NCBI GenBank assembly: GCA_000708835.1
Contig: DF236962.1
Span: forward strand, 372,001-436,000
DNA length: 64,000 nucleotides
Origin: Klebsormidium nitens
Taxonomy: Eukaryota > Streptophyta > Klebsormidiophyceae > Klebsormidiales > Klebsormidiaceae
Direction of reading: 5' to 3'
A program made the position numbers and the translations under genes. Within the stretch, counting starts at the first letter, position 1; every line of letters starts with the position of its first letter. A model generated the notes under the pieces. It worked only from the letters and a program-made list of their open reading frames with translations, did not search any database and was not told the DNA's origin. Below are positions 32,701 through 43,134 of the stretch, in pieces.

Positions 32701-35248
32701 TAGCTGCGCCCTGGTTGCGCCTCCAAGGTACTCCCATATTCTCAAATGGTTGAATTCCGGGGTTCTGAGGTATTCCAAAGTCTCTGACGTCGAACCTCCG
32801 GGACTCGAGGAGGAGATATGGTTGTTGAATCCCTTGAACTCCTTGACCTCCTTGAACTCCTTGACCAAGAATTTTTGGCGTCAATCGCCAGAGTCTGGTC
32901 CAGACCGGAAAGCAGCCCTGATGTGGAGTGTCCTGCTCTTCCTCGTTTAATCTTCATTCAAAGCTTCCCCAAGTTCCAGGGCGTCCAATGCAATTGATGG
33001 GCTCGGTGCATAGATGATCGGCATTAAGGAGGATACATAAAACATAAAGGTCAGCGCTTGCTCGTGGACCGATTGTTACGTGCAGGAACAAGAGCGCTAA
33101 TGTTGTAAGTCCCCTACGGTGCTTCTTGCTTCAATGACTCACGGCCAAATGCAAGGTTCTGCTTCTTCCATGTAAAACATCGGTTCTGCGGTTCAGGCAG
33201 AAAACTTGCTTTCAACCACTAAAATCAACTCAACGTTCTGACACTCAAAGCTTTAGACGTTGACTTTCTACCTCGAACGATGAAGTCACGTTGTCTCCCA
33301 GCTGAAGACAAGCTCGACGAACGATCAGGGAAGCTTGAACCGTTCTTGAGCCCCAGCAGCCGTCTATTCCAAGTTGGCTGCAGCGCTGATGTTCTTGAAG
33401 CGTACCTCAGCTTCTTCGTTACTCCGTTCCTGGGCTGCCAAGACTTCGATGATATCAATTGGCCCTAGCATAGAAGTTCTCTTACTACGTCTGACGGACT
33501 CAAGTCGCTCAATCTGGGCCGTCCGTACGCAATCGTGCGGTGGGGCTTCCTCTCTAAGGGTTGACAGTACCGGCGGAGGTCGCCTACTTTCTCTGTAATG
33601 ACCAGAGAAAGAAACTTGGCGTCGGAGAGCCTTCTCCTTTTAGGGGGAAGTGCGACGTTCTTCCCGACTTGATGACGGGGCTAAGCCACCAGGCAAACGG
33701 CTCCCCCCGCTTGTTCTACAACGACCCGCCTCTTGGTCATCAACTTCAATCCGTTTCTCTTTACCTTCAATGTCTTCTTAATTTTCTGCAACTTTTCTGT
33801 GGTACATTATCTTGAAAAAGTCATTCACTGTTTGGCAGGCTGCCATGAACCACATGACCCGGACGATGGCCCGGGAGCTCGGCCCGAAGGGCATCCGCGT
33901 GAATGCGCTGGCGCCCGGTTACATCATCACGGACATCAACGCCACGCTGCTCAACTCTCCGATGGGCGAACACATGGCGTCGACTATCCCCCTACGGAAG
34001 TAGGGAGCTTCAGGCCTTTTCTTTTCTTCCGTGGATGAAAACAGCGCTTTTTGAGCACCTGCCGGTTGTAGATAAAGGGGAAGCTTGAAGTTACGTCAAG
34101 TTAGTTCTTGGAAGAAGCGGTGCAGGCTTGACTAGCTTTATCGTCTAACTTCTGGGCAACCGAGAGTTTTTGGGATCCGGCAGCTTGCTTGAAAAGCGCT
34201 GTGCTACGAGTTAGAGCTTGTCGTGATAGGCTATTTATCTCTGAGAAGGAGGTTTGAAAAGCGTGCGCTCATTGCTTGAAAGTCGACATCGTTCCTTGTC
34301 TTTTTTGGGAGCTACTGTCCACGCAACAAGCGTTTATTCCGAAACCCCTTCTGCTCTGGAACAAGACCTTCGAGACAGCGCTGCAAGAGCTCCAAAGCGC
34401 GCCAGCGAACCTGATCTGGAAACCGGATCGTGATGGATGGAATTCCTTTCCTTCATTTCAGTCCTTATACAGCAACTTGGCACACGCGCGAGACACCGAA
34501 AGCAGTTTCCACACATCAGGACTTTGCATAGCATGATCCGCTTTCGTATGAGACCTCAACAACCAAGGAGAAAAATAATACTGGGAAAAGCATTTTCCTT
34601 GTCAGCGCAAGTGATTTCGACTAGTTTTGAGATGAGTAATACTCTCTTGAATGCTGTCGACAAAGCCCCAAATCGATTTGGCGTTGGCTGATGTATGCGC
34701 TTCAGAGGTAACGGCTGACGTATGTGCATCACAAGAATCGGTTGACGTGTGCGCTTCACGAGTTTCTTCGGATTTGGCGACCTTATAGAAGGACCTGCAG
34801 GACGCGCTCCTCTTCTAACTTCTGCTGGAAAAAGCCCCAGGTGAAGATGGCTGACGTAAGCGCTCCTCCGCTGAGTTCTGCTCCAAAAAGCCCCGGGTAA
34901 AGATGGCTGTCGTAAGCGCTTACCTCATCTTTCAGGTTTGGCGACATCGAGAAGGACGTGCACGGCGCGCTCCTCTGCCGATGTCTGCCGCAAAAGCCCC
35001 TGTGAAATTGATCAACGTAAGCGCCCCTCTGCCGAGATCTGCCGGAAAACTCCTAAATAAAGATGGCCGACGTAAGCGCTTACCTCATCTTTAGGTTTGG
35101 CGACATCGAGAAGGACCTGCACGGCGCGCTCCTGCTGCTCGCGAGCGACGCGGGCGCGTACATGACGGGCTCCGTCGTGGTCGTGGATGGGGGCGTCGTC
35201 AGCGGAACGGTGACGTCAATCGACCCCGACTGGAAGGACCCCATTTGA
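29731..35248 (+). CDS. Short-chain dehydrogenase/reductase (classical SDR), at least four exons
   Basis: Supported exons: 29731-29928, about 32070-32370, 33839-33999 and 35095-35248, giving about 270 residues. Rossmann features are clear: TGASQGLG (residues 19-26) for NAD(P) binding, NNSGIG, the catalytic Ser in INVSSAAG, and the YCASK catalytic Tyr-Lys pair, split exactly before AAMNHMTRTMA. The tail has GPKGIRVNALAPGYIITD and TGSVVVVDGG, as in fatty-acid or polyol-type SDRs; the substrate is unknown. Exon 1 ends in phase 0, but the frame of exon 2 needs one leading base. Read in phase 0 after the CCCCGCAG acceptor, exon 2 begins V-P-L-D as the family expects, then loses frame. So there is a small indel near 32080, a missed micro-exon in the 2.1-kb intron, or use of the acceptor at 32022, which restores frame but adds 16 odd residues. 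Confidence 0.8.
32290..32950 (+). repeat. Tandem array of exon-2 end plus donor site in SDR intron 2
   Basis: The exon end encoding AAGDGALMWGVPYCASK, with its donor AAG|GTACTT at 32371, recurs with ~90% identity ending at 32542 (AAG|GTACCT). It recurs again in degenerate form ending at 32728 (AAG|GTACTC), and a short trace (CTGATGTGGAGTG) lies at about 32915. Spacing is about 171, 186 and 220 bp. Confidence 0.85.
34670..35130 (+). repeat. Tandem array of acceptor plus exon-4 start in SDR intron 3
   Basis: The real exon start (35095, GTTTGGCGACATCGAGAAGG) is preceded by a near-identical copy at 34935, including its CATCTTTCAG acceptor. A decayed copy lies at about 34771 and a faint one near 34675. 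Main spacing is 160-164 bp. The unit also contains the repeated TGACGTAAGCGC word. Confidence 0.85.
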
Positions 35249-36403
35249 ACAGGCAGCCAAATCGTGGCTTCCACTGGATTGAGCACGTTGCTGCAGGTTC
35301 AATTGTCCTCATTAGTGACGACAGAAAGTTGTCGTAACTTATCGGGGAAGGATAGTCGATCATTGAGCCCATTTAGTGGTCATTGTATCATCGTCGTGCA
35401 TTACGTCCATTCCTTGACAAAAGCCGGCACTCGCTGCTTACGCCAAGAGTAGCACGCTCATGCAGCTGATACAGCTAGCGGTAGATGCAAGCGAGGCTCG
35501 CGCGGGCAATAAAGGTCAAACATAGGCACACTTACCCGTTGAAAGCTGTACGAAAAGGGGAATTGAGAGTACCGTCCCGCGACAGTTCCCGATTGTTTGT
35601 TTCAGCCTCACACATGCGAAGTAGCCAACGTAGAGCACCACCGTATCTGGGTTTTCTTTGTTTTTGGCTTTCAGATGCGGAAAAGTTGCGATGTATAGGC
35701 CCGCGGGGACCGCAATCATGCGTGAGCTGTCACGGTTCAACCAGCTTAAGATAGAGCACTTACCTATAGCGGCCATGCAATATTGTTATTGTTAATGATC
35801 AGCAGCTGCATACTAGCTGTTATGGATTTGAAGCATATAGGCATATTGAGTTGCGCCCTTTCAATGTTAGTACATGGTCGAATGGACAATGATATGCCAT
35901 CCCCTATACATTCAATGAATTTTAGTGAGCCCGCATATATGCGTCGCTTAACACAATCGGGTGCTAGCATCATACATATCAAGGCAAGCTTATGGAACAC
36001 CGGCGCGCGGCCCTGGTCGATCTTAAACTTAGATTGATATCAATAGAATTTGCCACGGACTCCGGGAATCATTATGCCACTGTAGAGTGGTGCATGGCCG
36101 CCTCAGCTAGCATACGTCATGAACGGAGCAACCGACTAATTACGCACCATTTATCACGAAGGGCACGAATCACCGAACGTGTCGGTTTCACGGGCGGCCA
36201 GCCAACGCCGTGACGTTAAATCAGCGCCGCGGCCATGGAGATTTGAGGTAAAACAATTAAGGCACGTGCAGATGAAAACGATATTGCATGGTGAACGAAG
36301 TCGCAGCGCCGGCAATATGTAGATGAGTAATTTCAGAGCTGAATCGGAAGTCCAGTCGTTGAAGAAGCTTCAACGTATCGACATTCTACGAAAAAGCGGC
36401 TTC
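35249..36403. other. Convergent intergenic region, no gene recognised
   Basis: Lies between the 3' ends of the SDR (+) and PrmA (-) genes. No coding frame with family resemblance is seen on either strand. Confidence 0.5.
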
Positions 36404-39400
36404 TCAGCGTCTTCGGCCAGTCACGCATGCCCAACCATCTTCTGTCGTGACCTGTATATCCTCCAAGTACTCTTCATAAGTCCTCACAACCCGGGGGACT
36501 TGTTCCTCCAGCACTCCTGATAAACCAACCACCGCTCCTGGTTTAGCGTAGCCTGTAATCGTTTTCGCCAACGCAACCAACGGGTTTAGCAGGATGTTCG
36601 CAACGACAATGTCGAAGGCTCCCACGCCCCCCTTCGCTTCGTCCGAGTCTCTGACGACTGAGATGTTTTCCGGGAGCGGGTTGCCGGCGCTTTCTCGATC
36701 TGCTAGGTAGACGCGGAGGGTTTCCGGCTTCAGGCCGTTCCGCTCGGCGTTGTGGCGCGACGCGGTGATGGACAGCGGATCGATGTCGACACCGACGGCC
36801 TGCGCTGCTCCCAACTGCGTGACGGGATCGCCGGTCCTTACAGCCCTTTGTTGACGGCTTTGTCAAATTTCTTTCGAAATGTAGGTGACGCACCCGCAAA
36901 ACGAGAGCGTAATCCGAGGCTTGCGTATACATCGGTGTTGGGAAGCAACGCTCAGCCATCGCCGGTGGAAAGGATAATCGTTTTGTGCTAAGTTCTACAA
37001 TTGGTACAACTTAGGAAGGCCCGAACGGTCAAGGCTTTAACTTGGAGCTGGAAAACCTCTCGAAACGGCTTGAACCAGATTAATGTCGACCAAAAGAACG
37101 GCACAATCCGACGCGAACACGTTTGCTATAAAGAAAGAAAAGCACAAAGAAAGCACAAAGAAAAGCGGATGAAGCGACGACTTAACGAATGTCCTTTACG
37201 TATCCGAAGCTTAGCATTTGCGATATGCGATATTCGAGATTTCGTTTGCCTTGAAAGAGGTTGCTGGCAAACAAAAGATTCAAGGTAAAAAGTCCTGCTC
37301 AACTGCAAAAGTTCGTCCCAAGTGACACGCTCTTTGGAAATGCTCACTTTTCCGGTTTCCGAAAGATCTCAGCAGACCAAACAAAGTTTGGATCACCGAC
37401 CTCGCTCTTCTGACCGTCAGAATGACAAGGAATCGGCGACAAACTACTGAATTCTGCTCACAAGAATACCAGCCACGCTCAACTAAACGGAAAACTACTC
37501 AAGATGACGTCACTCTGCTGCGCTTTCGACGCCGACGTACCTTGACCGCCGCGATCGCCAAGATGCCCGACCCGATCCCGTAGTCCATAACGCGCTCCCC
37601 GCCCTTAACCACGCTCCTAATCCACGCCAGGCACAGCCGCGTCGTTGGGTGATCCCCCGTTCCGAAGGCCACCCCGGGCTCGAGAAAGACGTTGATGGCG
37701 CCCGGGTCGATAGGCTCACACCAGGACGGTATGACCCACAGCCCCCGGGAGATCTCTACCGGTTGGTAGGAGGCCTGGGGTAAAATTTGGTCTTTTTAGG
37801 GATATTGAAGGTTTTAGCATTCTCCAGAAACTAGGGGACTCCAGACTCATAGGGTCTTTCAGGTCTCATACCGGTTGGAATGACCCACAGCCCCCGGGAG
37901 ACCTTTACCGGTTGATATCGACGCCTGGAGAAGAATTTAAGGGTTTCAGCTGTTTTACGAAGGTTGTAGGATACTTCTAAGCTTCATACGAGGCCCGGAG
38001 TAGGGGTTTTCGAGGTTCTAAGGTTGCATAAAAGGGTATTAGGAGTGTTTTCGAGCCTTACATCGGTTGATATGAGACCCTGAAGTAGGGGTTTTACATT
38101 TTAGGGGTTTCTCGAAAAAGGGTTTTCGGGTTCTCTCAGGGCTCACACCGGTTGGTATGAGGCCTGGGGTGAAGTCGATGAACTGGTCAGTCGGTTGGCG
38201 AGCATCGAAGCTCTAGGGCAAGCAGCCTGGGCAAGTTGGTCTATAGATCGAGCAACTTGTCAACCTGGAGTTGGTTGGTCGGACTTCCAAAGTTGGCGGC
38301 GCTGATCATTTTGAATCTCTCAGAAGCTTCTAACCGCGATGTAGTTTCACGTTTTCAGAATGATCACGTCCACAGTAAAGCCCTGACCTGGTTGCAGATG
38401 TATGTCTACTACAAGACGTCTGACTTTTTGGCCAGGAACAACCGGCCGGGTTGCAGTAGAAGGGTCTTTAAAAGATCGCAGTACGGTTTACTACTTTCAA
38501 ATACAATTAGGCGTGCATGACGTCACGCTGACAAGTTCATAGGATTTGGAAGCGGTCCGTCCGCCACCACGGTGGCGTTGACCGTCGAGCTCCCATGTGC
38601 AAATCTGAACCGTTCAATCGACCAGTGCCAACAATCATACGGGTCAGATTACGGCGGGATCAAAGATTTGAGGCCAAATCACAAAGACGATTACATACGA
38701 CTTGGATGTCATTGGAGCACCCCCCTCTTACCTTGATTGTTTCCACCCAGTCCTGGTCTTTCGTCATGCTGACGTCATACTGCGGCGGGCCTGGGAGCCC
38801 GAGTATCTCTGCGGCTTCTTCAAGGGCCTCCTTGATGCTGACGTCGGCAGGAAAGAGGGCGGTCACGGCGCTCTGCTCGGGAAAAAAAGCTATTGATTGG
38901 GAACAATCAGTGAATTGCATACAGGTCAAAGGCAAGTTTAAGCAGAACCCAGTCTCTGCAACGAGATGGAAACGTAGGGGAGTTTGAGACGAGGGGCAAT
39001 GGAGGCAAGGAAAAGAACGGAAAGAACAACTAGGAGGATGTTCGCAGTCGTATCCGAAGGTCCACCCAAAACGGAAGAAAAGGACAGAGATTGTTGCCGG
39101 CGAAGGTCTCCGATGTTGTCTTTTATACTTGGTATCGAGGATAGAAAGAACTTCCGAGCTCGACTTACTCCCACAATCTAATATCAGAGACTGGGGACCC
39201 AAGTAAAGCGTGGACAATAAAACACGAAACCAAGAGGAGCAAAGATCGACGGAAGAGATGACATATCCACCAGATTATCGCAGTGTTGGTCAAGTGGATA
39301 TGTGCAACCGTAATAGATGCAATTTTGAGGTGAGTCCAAGTGAAGCAACGTTCTCAGAACAGACATTCCTCGAGGACAAGTGATGCCACAAACCACGATT

Positions 39401-41463
39401 GGATAGAAGAAGCAAAAAGGCTAAAACAGAAAAGCATCGAGTCCGATGTAGAGATTTGACCTAGCGACCGATTGGAAAAGCATGACAAAGAGGCTTACCT
39501 TTTCCCATAGCCTCATGTCTGCAGGGGATCCCCAAGGCTCCGGCCCCGAGTAGATCTGCATGAATAGGGGCCGCCGGTCAGCATTTGACAGGTGGCGCTT
39601 AACAGCTCACCGCAACCAGAAACTAGTCAAACGAGTTCTTGCACCGTGCTTTGATCAGCCAACCGACCTGTTGTGCTTCGCAAGAAGACGAGGTAGACCA
39701 AAATCTGTTTGTTTGATGAGCCAAGGGCTCGGGTGGCGGCTCAACTGTGGTTCACAGCACCTCTGATTGAGGCCGCTGAGTACACAGGTTCCTTGGCAAT
39801 TCAAAAACGATAAAACGGCAATCGGGGGGCAAGCGCCCCCTGCTTGAGGAACAAAGTCCATGCACGCGGAGAGAATTTCACCGAAGGAGACGGCCACCAC
39901 GCTTATCCTGAATATTTTTTGAATATTTTTGAATATTGTTTGAAACAAGCTGCGCTTGTCAATTTGAGTGCAAAGGGTACGTGTAGCAAGGTCCGGAGGT
40001 GGACATTAAGCTGGTTACTGGTGGCCAACCATAAGAGCCAGTTTCTTCGCAGGAGTCTGCGGCTTTCAAGCTGGTGCACATCTCGAATCTATGTCATCTC
40101 TCGGCACCAATTCCTAACAGGCTAAAGGGATGAAGGAAACGGTTTCCGAAGCTGACCATGACAGATGAAAAGTGCATTACTTGCCTAGACACGGTTGTCA
40201 GCCTGGCTCGCAAACATAGCATACCAAAAAAAATGGTCACTCTGAACAGGAACCACACCTCGTCACTTTACTTTCACCTCACTACTTGATGACGGCTAAT
40301 GTGCCTCTGCCTGATGTCAACCAAATAGCTTTAAAGCAATCATTATTACAACTAGGTGCGGCTGACTCACCTCCTCCTCCCCTTCCTGGTCCAGGTTGGC
40401 ATCTTCAATGCTGCAGGAAGCAGCCCCGCAGCCAAGCAGGGCATCGCAGAGCGCGTCCTGGATGGACATACAAAAAGGAGGATGTCAAATTGCACGGTGA
40501 GATGGATGAAAGACCATAGCTTCAATCAAGCTATCTATCAATCACATGTGATGAAACAAAGGGCCAGAAAAGGAAAAGTGGGGGGCTTGAGGCAACGGCA
40601 GCCCCCCCGTTTTAAAGGTTCAAAGGGGGCTGGAAGTATGTACTGGGCACAATTCATGCAGATTAGAGTAATCTGAGGCGAGTATAATAGCCACCGCTAA
40701 CCAAGCCTTGCCATCCTGCACAGCATCTGTTTCCTTTCTAAAGCTTACGTTGAGGGCAGAAGACCTTTAAATGGAGACTTTGAATTTATCCACTTTGACA
40801 AACTGTGCAGATGAGCAAGCGAATTGGACTCAAGCTGACTGGCATTAAGATGGTGTCAGAGTCTGGGTAGAGGTGAACCTGAAACTGCAACCTGCATCTT
40901 GCCCCCCCCAGCGACGGCAATGCAGCGTAACCTGGTCGTTCATTGAAAAGAGGATCAAAGCTGTTCAAAGGAGAGACCTAAAGAGGCTACCTACATTGGA
41001 AGTTTTAGTTTTGATAAGAGGGTGGTGCAGGTTCAGCAAGAATGTTGGTGATAGCGCAACTTACAGCATTGTCTCCTTCGACGTAGATCTTTGCAGCTTG
41101 CATTGATCCTCCCAGCGCCTCTGCATCATACTGACTGTCATGACTTTTGCTGCTCGCATCATACAACGGAGCTTCTCTCTTGCTTGACCCGTTTCCAGAA
41201 GCTGTGCAGGGTGTGTCTGTCTGTATAGAGGCAAGGCGAAAAACATGACCCGTCTGAAATTGACGATTGTGAAGGAGTGTTCCGGAAAAGCCGATTGCTG
41301 TCCAGCTCGGAAAGAAGCTCTTCCAAGTGTGCAGTGGTGGAATATTTACTGCCAACTTCTTCAGCATATTTCTGGGTGGGGAAATGCAGGCTGCATTCCA
41401 CCTGCATAACTTCTTCACAACACTGACAGTATCCATTGCTCTGAAAAGACTGTTCACCAGCAT
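36404..41463 (-). CDS. prmA: PrmA-type ribosomal protein L11 lysine methyltransferase, six exons
   Basis: Exons in reading order: 41463-41065, 40457-40371, 39555-39499, 38872-38732, 37774-37541 and 36814-36404. All introns are phase 0 and GT-AG, giving 442 residues. An N-terminal ~110-residue extension (MLVNSLFRAMDTV...) suggests organelle targeting. PrmA features in order: a ferredoxin-like N-domain (CGAASCSIEDAN, VTALFPADVSIKEALEEA, QDWVETIK), the linker GLWVIPSWCEP, FGTGDHPTTRLCLAW, the SAM-binding motif MDYGIGSGILAIAAVK, VGVDIDPLSI, the DIVVANILLNPL motif that holds the substrate amine, and GLSGVLEEQ near the end. PrmA methylates ribosomal protein L11, here presumably in plastid or mitochondrion. 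The intron before exon 5 holds a junction repeat array. A further upstream non-coding exon is possible. Confidence 0.92.
37720..38175 (-). repeat. Array of acceptor plus exon-5 start in PrmA intron 4
   Basis: On the reverse strand the real exon 5 start (37774, CCCCAG|GCCTCC) has a long copy starting at 37924 (CTCCAG|GCGTCG), which retains about 55 bp of exon-like sequence. Shorter copies start at about 37994, 38079 and 38164 (CCCCAG|GCCTCA). Spacing is about 150, 70, 85 and 85 bp. Confidence 0.8.
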
Positions 41464-43134
41464 GTCAAGCGCAATGCCCGGTACCTTAGTACACTCAAAG
41501 TTACAGCATTCCGCATGGACCGGAGTGGCTGCTTCAAGCAGTCACGTGTGCTAATGACACTTTTAAAGACACCACTTGAACGGCCTTGGAAGTCATAGAC
41601 TTAGTCTAGTGCCTACCTGCCCGTGCTATAGCTGCAATGGACCTGCAAACCGCCATTTGCATTGCCATGGCCTTGAGGAAAGTCTTCACAAAGCTTCAAG
41701 TTCAGGCTTGAAGGCGAGCTAGGTGTGTGGTTCCGTTTCAATGAAGTTTCTGCGCTAGGCCGTCGGAATGCAGCGCGGCCGCACACTGCATTAACCGGCC
41801 GGCCGCGCGGCCGCGCTACAACTTTATAATCACAGCCAGGGTTTGACGGTTCACGCTCGCGCACGAACAGTTGTACAGTTCAGGTCCTGAATAATGACAC
41901 CGTGGAGTTGTTCAGGGGGGGCAAATTGTGATTCTGCCGCTAACAGGGGGCCACCTGCAAAAACGGATCGAGGGAGGAAGAAAAAGCAGATGCTGCCCTC
42001 ATCCCCATCCAGTTGAACAAAGTAGCCGGGTCCAATCAGATTTTGCCACCTGAGCATGCAAAACCGACGACGCAACAGACTTTCTAACCGTTTTGCATGT
42101 CCAATTGTACTTGCGATAGGGTAGGTACTCGCGAGCCTGTGCGCAACCGTCGTTGACTCCAATCTTCATTCCGGTACCTGCGTTGCAGTGTACAAGACAA
42201 GAGGTAGGTACCGGCTCTCTGACAAAAGTTCGTTGTAGGTACCTGGTCCGTACGTGGGAACTTTCAAGGTACGGTACCTCGGATACCCTACTAAAAGTAA
42301 AAGTCTCATGTAACTAGGTAGGTAACTACCGGCCGGCGGTACCTAGAAGGGTGCATACCGCCAAAACTCAAGGCAGGGAGGTACAGACCAGGATGGAGAA
42401 TAAGGTACGTACCCAATACTAGCTTAAGTATATAGGTACCAATTTCGCGATGGGACTCATGTACCGTAATGTACAAGGTACTAGGTACCTACTACTAGCC
42501 TTAGGTATCTAGATCAACACTCGATCAGCTCCTCAGGACCTCAAGTGCAAACGTACTGGAGCACCATTCCTAGGGTTCCCGCCTTCTTGTTGGATGATCA
42601 GCACATTCCTACTTGCCCAGGCTGAAGCTGCATCACATCGCCTAGCCTGCCCTTGGCATGGGTATGGAAAGAAGTATCTGTGTGCAGCAAAAGCGCTCGC
42701 GTGGAACTGCTCCTTCCGCTGCACGATGAGGTGGTGGGTCGTCCATGAGAAATCCATGCTGCAAGTGGCAAAAGCATGAGCTCCTCACGCTCTTTGCCAC
42801 CTTCTCTTCGAGGAAAGAAGGGCAATTCTTATGGCACATAGCTCTGCAGCTGTTGCAAGGGCCTAGATGCAGGGAGTAAATGCACTACTATCCTGATTGA
42901 CAAGCGAAGAGCTTCAGGCCAAGCAATAATGTAGCATTCGTGGGAATTGGACTGACCGCTCCTACCGAGTTCAACAATTGGACCAAACACCGGACTTTCT
43001 TCCCAGTTGTACAGCTGAGGGCAGCTGGTAAACTGCCACTGCTTAACTTAAGTCTTAAGGGCAGCTTAGGCAGGATGGGAGTAGGAGCTGGAGGGCGTGG
43101 CTGCTGAGCACTGGGGCAGGGCGCAGGTGCCAGC
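41464..43134. other. Divergent intergenic region (PrmA / armadillo gene)
   Basis: No gene is supported. This is the shared upstream region of two divergent genes. It includes GC-rich GGCCGCGC words at 41770-41815 and the dense GTAC cluster listed separately. Confidence 0.55.
42122..42488. promoter_or_regulatory. Cluster of GTAC/GGTACC motifs
   Basis: I count 17 GTAC tetramers within about 370 bp (about 1.5 expected), including seven GGTACC palindromes and a GGTACGTACC. GTAC is the core bound by SBP/SPL-family factors, including the green-algal copper and hypoxia regulator CRR1. A regulatory role is therefore possible but unproven. Many words read AGGTA, so a simple decayed repeat is the alternative. 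Confidence 0.55.

Noticed and set aside
34935-35003. Second copy of the SDR terminal exon as a real alternative exon
   Set aside because: It keeps only about 13 matching codons and then stops, so it is treated as an intronic duplicate unless RNA shows otherwise.
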